NCBI RefSeq assembly: GCF_009617995.1
Contig: NZ_CP044129.1
Location: 620,001-684,000 of the forward strand
Direction of reading: 5' to 3'
Length of the DNA: 64,000 bases
Origin: Halomicrobium sp. LC1Hm
GTDB lineage: Archaea > Halobacteriota > Halobacteria > Halobacteriales > Haloarculaceae
The notes under the pieces were generated by a model, which did no database searches, was not told the origin of the DNA, and worked only from the letters and a program-made list of their open reading frames with translations. Shown here in pieces: positions 58,456-64,000 of the stretch. Both the position numbers and the translations under genes were made by a program. The stretch's first letter is position 1; the number at the start of each line of letters is the position of its first letter.

Positions 58456-59541
58456 TCAGTACGAGCGGAGGTCTTCGAGGACCGCGGCGGCGCTGCCGTC
58501 GCCGATGGCGGCGCGGGCTTCCGCCAGGCCGTCGTCGAGACTCGACACGTCCTCGCGTGCGTAGATGCGCAGTGCGGCGTTGAGTTCGACGGCGTCGGCG
58601 AAGGCGTCCTCGCGGTCGCCTGCGACGACTTCCTCGGTGATCGTCGCCGAGTCGCCGGCCACGTCCTCGACTTCGAGGTCCTCGCCCTGGATGTCCATCC
58701 CGTACTCGGAGGTGCGGATCTCGTAGTCGAGGATGCCGTCCTCGTCGGCCTCGGCGTCGTCGGAGGGCCACTCGGCGACGACGGTCGCGCCGGGGCGGAT
58801 GTCGTCGTACCCCTCCATCCCCTGGAAGAACAGCGCGCGGTCGGCGGGGTTGCGCTGGGACTTCGTGAGCGTCTTGACCATCCGCTTGGCGAACGCGAGG
58901 TGGTAGAAGCTCCCGAGGTGGACGCTCGCGTCGGCCGGATTCGCCAGCGTCTCGACGGTGTTGACGTAGGTCCGCACGCCCATCATGTCCCGCCGGTCGA
59001 AGAGGTCGTCGACGCCGGGGTTGAACTCGGGCTGGTAGTAGAAGCCAAAGCCAACGTCGTCGACCAGGTCGGCGCTCTCGCCGGGCGAGAGGTCCGTCGT
59101 CGCACCGAGTTCGTCCAGCACGTGCTTGTAGGCGTCGAGCTTCTGGGTCGGTACGCGATCGCCCGAGTGGACGACGACCGGCGTGCCAGCGGCGGCGGCG
59201 ACGACGCCGGCCGCGACGCCGAGGATGGCGGAGGTGTGCTTGCCGTCGTAGTTGGCCCCGCAGTCGACGGGGTCTGCGCTGGGAGCCGCGACCTCGACGC
59301 TCTCCTCGCGCATCACGTCGACGAAGGCCGCCAGCTCCTCGGGCGTGTTTCGCTTCCAGCGGTTCGCCAGCCAGAACGCGCCCAGCGTCGTCTCGTCGGG
59401 CTCGCCGTCGAGGATCCGCTGGAACGCCTCGCGGGCCTGTTCGCGGGTCATGTCTTCGGCGGACTTGTGCCCGGAGCCGACGACCTCGGTCATCAGACGC
59501 TTGAGCGGCCACTCCCCGTACTCGCTGGTCGCTTGTGACAT
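58456..59541 (-). CDS. Anthranilate-phosphoribosyltransferase-like protein
   Basis: A 361-residue TrpD-family protein: SAEDMTREQAREAFQRILDGEPDETTLGAFWLANRWK is the helical N-domain. CGANYDGKHTSAILGVAAGVVAAAAGTPVVVHSGDRVPT resembles the glycine-rich PRPP-binding region, though the exact GTGGD motif is changed to DCGANYDGK. A late ALFFQGMEGYDDIRPG follows the TrpD HGxxG-type position. With these changes it may not make tryptophan; TrpD2-like proteins have other or unknown roles. No trp genes are nearby. Confidence 0.8.
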   Translation of the reverse strand: MSQATSEYGEWPLKRLMTEVVGSGHKSAEDMTREQAREAFQRILDGEPDETTLGAFWLANRWKRNTPEELAAFVDVMREESVEVAAPSADPVDCGANYDGKHTSAILGVAAGVVAAAAGTPVVVHSGDRVPTQKLDAYKHVLDELGATTDLSPGESADLVDDVGFGFYYQPEFNPGVDDLFDRRDMMGVRTYVNTVETLANPADASVHLGSFYHLAFAKRMVKTLTKSQRNPADRALFFQGMEGYDDIRPGATVVAEWPSDDAEADEDGILDYEIRTSEYGMDIQGEDLEVEDVAGDSATITEEVVAGDREDAFADAVELNAALRIYAREDVSSLDDGLAEARAAIGDGSAAAVLEDLRSY

Positions 59542-59677
59542 GCGAACAGGTTCGGCCGCGACCGGCTAAAGCCCCCCGGTTTCCCACCGAGATTGCCGGT
59601 CGAACACCCACAAATCTGGGGGATAGGGTGGAGAGACAGTCGAAAAGGATACACCACCGCACTCCCTAGCCGTGGTG

Positions 59678-60715
59678 ATGAGTCTCCAGTCGGGCGACTG
59701 GCGCGAGCGCATCGACGACGTGGACGCCACGCTCATCGACGGCTTCCAGAGCGGGTTTCCCGTCGAAGAGCGTCCCTTCGAGACGGTCGGCACACAGCTT
59801 GGGATCGACGCCGACGACGCACTCGAACGCGTCCGACGGCTGCTCGACGCGGGCGTCTTCCGCCGGTTCGGCCCGGTGTTGAACCCTCCCGTCATCGGAT
59901 CGTCGGCGCTGGCGGCCATCTCGGTCCCCGACGAGCGCTTCGACGAGTGTGCCGAGGTCGTCAACGGCTACGACCAGGTCAACCACAACTACGCCCGCGA
60001 CCACGAGTGGAACATGTGGTTCGTCGTCACTGCCAGCACCCGCGAGCGCCGCGACGAGATCCTCGCGGAGATCGAGTCCCGGACCGACTGCTCGGTGCTC
60101 GTGCTCCCGATGTTGACCGACTACTACATCGACCTGGAGTTTCCCGTCGTCAACACGGACCGCTTCGCCCGCGAGAGCCTGCAGTCGACCGACGTGAGCG
60201 CGACCCGGATCAGCGAGTCGGCGGCCGCAGACCTGACGCCGCTGGCCCGCCGGCTCCTGCTCGCGATCCAGGAGGGGATGCCGCTATCTGCGACGCCGTA
60301 CCGGGAGCTGGCCGCGAGCGTCGACGCGCCGGTCGAGGACGTGCTGGCGACGATCGAGCGCCTGCGCGAGGACGGCTGTATCAAGCGAATCGGCTGTGTC
60401 GTCAACCACGTCGCGACCGGCTTCGACAGCAACTGCATGGTCGTCTGGGACGTGCCCGACGACGAACTCGACGAGCGCGGACGGACGGTCGGCGAACTGC
60501 CGTACGTGACGCTGTGTTACCACCGGCCGCGGCGGCCGGAACAGGACTGGCCGTACAACCTCTTTACGATGATCCACGGTCGGGAGAGCGACGCCGTCGA
60601 CGCGAAGATCGACGAGCTAGCCAGCGACTACCTACCCGACGACCACGAGCGACTCTACTCGACGGCGACGCTGAAACAGACCGGGGCGCGGTACGATGAT
60701 CTCGTCGGAAACTAG
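59678..60715 (+). CDS. Siroheme decarboxylase, fused AhbA-AhbB type (Lrp/AsnC-related)
   Basis: A 345-residue protein with two AhbA/B units. Residues about 10-165 form the first (VRRLLDAGVFRRFGPVLNPPVIG, then NHNYARDHEWNMWFVV). About 190-340 form the second (IERLREDGCIKRIGCVVNHVATGF, then LCYHRPRRPEQDWPYNLFTMIHG). AhbA and AhbB together decarboxylate siroheme to didecarboxysiroheme in the alternative heme pathway. The ATG at 59678 is the third possible start after two GTGs. A radical SAM enzyme with AhbD-like features is at 42311. Confidence 0.9.
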   Translation: MSLQSGDWRERIDDVDATLIDGFQSGFPVEERPFETVGTQLGIDADDALERVRRLLDAGVFRRFGPVLNPPVIGSSALAAISVPDERFDECAEVVNGYDQVNHNYARDHEWNMWFVVTASTRERRDEILAEIESRTDCSVLVLPMLTDYYIDLEFPVVNTDRFARESLQSTDVSATRISESAAADLTPLARRLLLAIQEGMPLSATPYRELAASVDAPVEDVLATIERLREDGCIKRIGCVVNHVATGFDSNCMVVWDVPDDELDERGRTVGELPYVTLCYHRPRRPEQDWPYNLFTMIHGRESDAVDAKIDELASDYLPDDHERLYSTATLKQTGARYDDLVGN

Positions 60716-60808
60716 GCCGGAATGTCGTCGCCGAGAGGGCAAACTCCCAGACGGCGGCCGGTCCCCGGAACGCTTTTGCGTTAGTTGGTTCATAGTGTAC
60801 GTAGTCAG

Positions 60809-61402
60809 ATGGCCGTGAGCGAGCGCGCGACTGTGCTGATCGTCGACGACGAGCCCGACGTGGCAGACGCCTACGCAGCCCAGCTGCGCGGTCAGTACGA
60901 CATCCAGACGGTCTACAGCGGCGAGGCCGCGCTGGACGCACTCGACCCCGAGATCGACGTGGTGTTGCTCGATCGACGGATGCCGGACATCTCCGGCGAC
61001 GCCATTCTCGAACGGATCCGTGAGCGCGACCTGCCGGCGCGGGTGGCGATGGTGACCGCGGTCGATCCCGACTTCGACATCATCGACATGCCCTTCGACG
61101 ACTACGTCGTCAAGCCCGTCAGCCGCGACGACCTCTTCGAGACGATCGAACGGCTCCAGAGCTGTGCGGCCTATCAGAACCACCTGCGGGAGTACTACGC
61201 GCTCACCTCGAAGTTCGCTGCGCTCAAAGCGTCCAAACGAGAGGCGGAACTCCAGTCGAGCGACGAGTTCCAGGAGCTCAAAGATCGGATCGAGGACCAC
61301 CAGGCCGAACTCGACGAGATCGTCGACCGCTTCGACGAGCACGATTACGAGGCGATCTTCCGCGACGTGGGCGGCCGCGCAGAGCTGTCGCTGGACGAGT
61401 GA
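60809..61402 (+). CDS. Response regulator with C-terminal HalX domain
   Basis: A 197-residue paralogue of the regulator at 24438. Receiver: VDDEPDVADAY, phospho-acceptor Asp55 in VVLLDRRMPD, TAVDP, and the lysine in DYVVKPVSRDDL. The HalX C-terminus has YYALTSKFAALKASKREAELQ and an acidic coiled end. A GTG six bases downstream (60815) is an alternative start. No kinase gene is adjacent. It lies 93 bp after the siroheme decarboxylase gene. Confidence 0.92.
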   Translation: MAVSERATVLIVDDEPDVADAYAAQLRGQYDIQTVYSGEAALDALDPEIDVVLLDRRMPDISGDAILERIRERDLPARVAMVTAVDPDFDIIDMPFDDYVVKPVSRDDLFETIERLQSCAAYQNHLREYYALTSKFAALKASKREAELQSSDEFQELKDRIEDHQAELDEIVDRFDEHDYEAIFRDVGGRAELSLDE

Positions 61403-61482
61403 TCGACCCACTCGCACTGTGACCCCGCTTTTGACGGGGGGTTCCGAAAGCACTAACCGAAGTTGTTCCCTAGGACGGGTCG

Positions 61483-62412
61483 ATGAGCCAGCAACTGCCG
61501 GACGTTCAGGCGTCGAGCCCGGACGTCACCGTCGGCCTCAACCGCGTCGGCGTCACCGGCGTCGAGAAGCTCGTGAAGATCGACCGGGCCGACCAGCGCC
61601 CGATCGTGCTGATGGCGACGTTCGAAGTGTTCGTCGATCTCCCCTCCTGGCGCAAGGGCGCGGACATGAGCCGCAACATGGAAGTCATCGACGAGACGCT
61701 CGAAGCGGCGGTCCGCGACGAGGTCTCGGGTGTCGAAGCGGTCTGCGGTGAGGCGGCCGAACGCCTCCTGGACAAGCACGACTACACGACCAACGCCGAG
61801 GTGCGCATGGAAGCCGAGTACGTCACCCGCGAGGAGACGCCGGCCTCCGAACGGCCCACCCAGTCGACGGCCGACATCGTCGCGTCGGCGACCGCCGACG
61901 AGGACGGGACTCGCGAGGAGATCGGAGCCCGCGTCACCGGGATGACAGTCTGTCCCTGCTCGCAGGGGATGTCGGCCGCTCGCGCTCGCGAGACGCTGCG
62001 GGGCCTCGACGTCGACGACGAGACCATCGACTCGTTCCTCGAAGAGGTCCCCCAGCCGGGCCACTCCCAGCGGGGCCACGCGACACTGACCATCGAGAGC
62101 GAGGGCGCGCCCGACGTGGACCTGCTCGACGTGATCGAGGTCGCCCGCGAGTCGATGAGCGCTCGCATCTACAACCTCGCCAAGCGCCCCGACGAGGACC
62201 ACATGACCTACGAGTCACACAAGAACGCCAAGTTCGTCGAGGACTGCGTGCGCTCGATGGCAGAGGGCGTCGTCGACCGCTTCGATCATCTCCCCGCGGA
62301 CGCCGTCGTGACGATGAAACAGTCAAACGACGAGTCGATCCACCAGCACAACGCTCACGCCGAGCGGGTGGCGACGTTCGGCGACCTCGAAGCGGAACTG
62401 GCCGACGAGTGA
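61483..62412 (+). CDS. mptA: GTP cyclohydrolase MptA (archaeal folE2/GTP cyclohydrolase IV)
   Basis: A 309-residue metal-dependent enzyme that opens GTP to 7,8-dihydroneopterin 2',3'-cyclic phosphate, the first step to tetrahydromethanopterin- or folate-type pterins and possibly archaeosine. [50 protein letters not shown] (Cys as metal ligand), [11 protein letters not shown] and [17 protein letters not shown] are the family motifs. Length is normal. Confidence 0.95.
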   Translation: MSQQLPDVQASSPDVTVGLNRVGVTGVEKLVKIDRADQRPIVLMATFEVFVDLPSWRKGADMSRNMEVIDETLEAAVRDEVSGVEAVCGEAAERLLDKHDYTTNAEVRMEAEYVTREETPASERPTQSTADIVASATADEDGTREEIGARVTGMTVCPCSQGMSAARARETLRGLDVDDETIDSFLEEVPQPGHSQRGHATLTIESEGAPDVDLLDVIEVARESMSARIYNLAKRPDEDHMTYESHKNAKFVEDCVRSMAEGVVDRFDHLPADAVVTMKQSNDESIHQHNAHAERVATFGDLEAELADE

Positions 62413-62506
62413 CGACGACCGCTCCAGACAGCCCCGCGTTTCGACGATAGTACGTTCACAGAGCGGGCGATCCGGTCAGCGTGACACCATCGTGCTCAAC
62501 CGTCCG

Positions 62507-62513
62507 TTTATAA
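62507..62513 (+). promoter_or_regulatory. TATA box for the 62539 gene
   Basis: TTTATAA is centred 29 nt before the ATG at 62539, the strongest TATA match in the window. It predicts a leaderless transcript. Confidence 0.6.
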
Positions 62514-62538
62514 TTCAGGAGAAGTTGAAACACGAGTA

Positions 62539-63000
62539 ATGGAACCACAGTTCGGTAGTGGCGTTTCTATACGATTGATCCAAGTCTTCGTGTTGATCTT
62601 TGCGGGATTCGCGACGATGCTTCTGCGGATCTATGGGACAGATGTTGATGATATGGAAGCAGGCAGCCCCGAAATGTTGGCGTGGTTCTTCATGTCGTAC
62701 GCCATCGTGCCCGTGTATCCCGCATTTCTATTGAGTCTGGTCCCACTACTGCGTGACGGGAGTGTCGTGACGACGTACATCGGGTACCTGCTCGGCCTCT
62801 TCGTGACACTGCCGACGCTGGTGTTGACGCTGATCAACCTGTACGTCGGCGTGACAGACGGGGGAGACATCGCGTTACCGCTGTATCAGCGAGTGACGAG
62901 CAGCCTTTCTACTGTGTTAGTCTGGACATCAACATTCGTCGTGACGATTCTCTACGTTTGTCCCGAAGAACTTCCTATGCTAGTGAATCGGTGTCTATAG
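62539..63000 (+). CDS. Four-helix membrane protein, unrecognised, AT-richer
   Basis: A 153-residue protein with helices at about 12-30 (IQVFVLIFAGFATMLLRIY), 46-68 (MLAWFFMSYAIVPVYPAFLLSLV), 77-105 (TYIGYLLGLFVTLPTLVLTLINLYVGV) and 125-145 (LSTVLVWTSTFVVTILYV). No family recognised. Codon use is less GC-biased than in the core genes of the window. The last 26 bp overlap the end of the convergent gene 62975-63886, so one of the two tails may be wrong. Confidence 0.65.
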   Translation: MEPQFGSGVSIRLIQVFVLIFAGFATMLLRIYGTDVDDMEAGSPEMLAWFFMSYAIVPVYPAFLLSLVPLLRDGSVVTTYIGYLLGLFVTLPTLVLTLINLYVGVTDGGDIALPLYQRVTSSLSTVLVWTSTFVVTILYVCPEELPMLVNRCL

Positions 63001-63886
63001 CGAGTACGAGTTCGTTCGGACCGTTCTCTTTCCGATTGACCTCGGACATCTGCTTGGCCCCCTCCTCATCCAGCCGACCTTTTAGATCGCTGATTTTCTC
63101 TTTCGGTTCACCCCCCATGCCCCGGACGTGCAGGTAGTCGATATCGACTGGTAGCTTGTCCAGATGAGCAGCGTTCTGAGAAATCCTCCGTCGGAGTTCG
63201 TCGGTCCCGAGTTTACTCCCACCTCGCACAAAGATGACGAAGGGACGATGCCGAACGAGATCGTCGAACAGGTCTTGAAAGTCCTCGTTCCGCGTGCTAC
63301 TATCCGAGAGTTGACCGTAGAGATCCCGAAACAGGCCGTGTTTTTCGAAGTAACCGGCCGAGCAAAGACTTGGGACGTTCTGCGCTGCACTCCCGTACTT
63401 GTCACCGAGTTTTCCCCGACGCTCGTATTCCTCTCCGTTGTCAACGTTGAAGTTGTCGAAGTACTTGCTGAGATGATACGCTTCCTCGAGCATACTACTC
63501 TGTGACGGGGAGAGAATCGGATCGAAGAACGCCATCACCTCGTCAACGTCGCCCTTGCTCGCACGAATCGAGAGATACAGTTCGAACGCCGATTCGGAAA
63601 ACGCCCGTTTCGATTCTTCACGCCAGTATTCTTTCAGTTCGGCTTTACTATCTGCCCAGTCACCTCGCGTCGGATCGACCGTGACGACTGCTTCTGTTTC
63701 GTCGATCTCGAACGGATCGTCACCAGTGACCCTGTCGATCTTTATGATATAGTCCTCACCGACGACAGATGCCGTCTCCTGATTGTCAGTGTTCTCCGCT
63801 GAATTCGAGTCGGTGGATAAGAATGGATTCAGGTCAGACGGTAGCTCCGAGCTTGAGAAGAGCCGGTCGAAAAATCCCCGTAGCAC
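62975..63886 (-). CDS. Unrecognised soluble protein (303 aa), AT-richer
   Basis: Begins MLRGFFDRLFSSSELPSDLNPF. The middle has KAELKEYWREESKRAFSESAFELYLSIRASKGDVDEVMAFFDP and a later LFDDLVRHRPFVIFVRGGSKLGTDELRRRI. It looks alpha/beta with several charged helices; no motif identifies a function. AT-richer codon use suggests a region different from the host average. Its start lies 2 bp after the stop of a partial gene (63889-64000), so they form an operon. Convergent overlap of 26 bp with the 62539 gene. Confidence 0.65.
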   Translation of the reverse strand: MLRGFFDRLFSSSELPSDLNPFLSTDSNSAENTDNQETASVVGEDYIIKIDRVTGDDPFEIDETEAVVTVDPTRGDWADSKAELKEYWREESKRAFSESAFELYLSIRASKGDVDEVMAFFDPILSPSQSSMLEEAYHLSKYFDNFNVDNGEEYERRGKLGDKYGSAAQNVPSLCSAGYFEKHGLFRDLYGQLSDSSTRNEDFQDLFDDLVRHRPFVIFVRGGSKLGTDELRRRISQNAAHLDKLPVDIDYLHVRGMGGEPKEKISDLKGRLDEEGAKQMSEVNRKENGPNELVLAIDTDSLA

Positions 63887-63888
63887 GG

Positions 63889-64000
63889 TTACTCTTCGAC
63901 TTCAGTGGCGTAGTGAAGGATGTCCCCGACATCGTCTTTGACGAAGTGCTCAGAGTTTTGATAGACGATCCCGAGGTCGTCGATCGTCATATAATCCCCG
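63889..64000 (-). CDS. Partial gene, C-terminal end only
   Basis: The last 36 codons of a minus-strand frame ending TAA at 63889-63891; the visible part reads DDLGIVYQNSEHFVKDDVGD then ILHYATEVEE. An in-frame ATG at 63988-63990 would give only 33 residues, so it is more likely that the gene continues beyond the window. The function cannot be read. It precedes and abuts the 62975-63886 gene. Confidence 0.5.
   Translation of the reverse strand, partial: GDYMTIDDLGIVYQNSEHFVKDDVGDILHYATEVEE

Overview
The window looks like a chromosomal segment of an extremely halophilic archaeon (class Halobacteria). The proteins are very acidic and the DNA is GC-rich with strong C/G bias at third positions. 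Many starts have a TATA-like box about 27-30 nt upstream, as expected for leaderless archaeal transcripts. Family content is typical of haloarchaea: the ubiquitin-like modifier SAMP1, GatD, MptA, HerA and NurA, a fused siroheme decarboxylase, HalX response regulators, HTH-10 (bacterio-opsin activator type) regulators and several DUFs known mainly from this class. A genus in or near Haloarculaceae is a guess from overall feel. There is no rRNA, CRISPR array, transposase or phage gene. One tRNA gene, Leu(TAA), is present.

Layout. 1-8.6 kb: small haloarchaeal DUF proteins, two FAD oxidoreductases, a 7TM histidine kinase overlapping one of them, homoserine kinase and two small membrane proteins. 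8.6-14.2 kb: MscS channel, DCC thiol protein, PdxS, SAMP1, an acetyltransferase and GatD. 14.3-21.5 kb: NurA, an S9 peptidase, HerA and two universal stress proteins. 21.9-26.4 kb: KaiC-like ATPase, NAD kinase, HalX regulator, PAS membrane protein and TetR. 26.4-31.1 kb: a TetR-type operator region and a surface CARDB-like protein coupled to an MMPL/RND transporter. 31.1-40.1 kb: disulfide oxidoreductase, hybrid kinase, stress protein, 5-formyl-THF ligase, a formate/nitrite-channel fused to two stress domains, and a DUF1998-type helicase. 40.2-45.6 kb: an AT-richer lipoprotein, then a compact cluster of HTH-10 regulator, SRPBCC protein, CGCGG-type candidate RiPP precursor, radical SAM/SPASM enzyme and a second HTH-10 regulator. 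45.6-50 kb: SHOCT protein, acyltransferase, a signalling pair and a large protein with four cyclin-box-like repeats. 50-57.3 kb: a broken amino-acid ABC locus, TrkA plus RAM pair, tRNA-Leu, ferredoxin, MFS carrier, cyclophilin and a channel-like protein without a selectivity filter. 57.5-64 kb: epoxide-hydrolase-like enzyme, TrpD-like protein, siroheme decarboxylase, HalX regulator, MptA, and an AT-richer end with unrecognised genes.

The most noteworthy non-coding content is three classes of structured DNA. First, an approximately 80-bp nested palindrome is present in six full copies and one half copy (8568, 9958, 10058, 21647, 51482, 53981, 55861). It occurs in two subfamilies and both orientations, and three copies supply or abut the stop codon of the flanking gene. 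Second, a longer module directly follows two stop codons (21809-21954 and 52751-52948). Third, a 263-bp set of nested inverted repeats lies at 45328-45590. The best candidate for an undescribed biological system is the CGCGG peptide / radical SAM / SRPBCC / twin HTH-10 cluster at 40.7-44.1 kb, where a CCGAACATGTTCGG palindrome and a close variant lie in front of the diverging and downstream genes.
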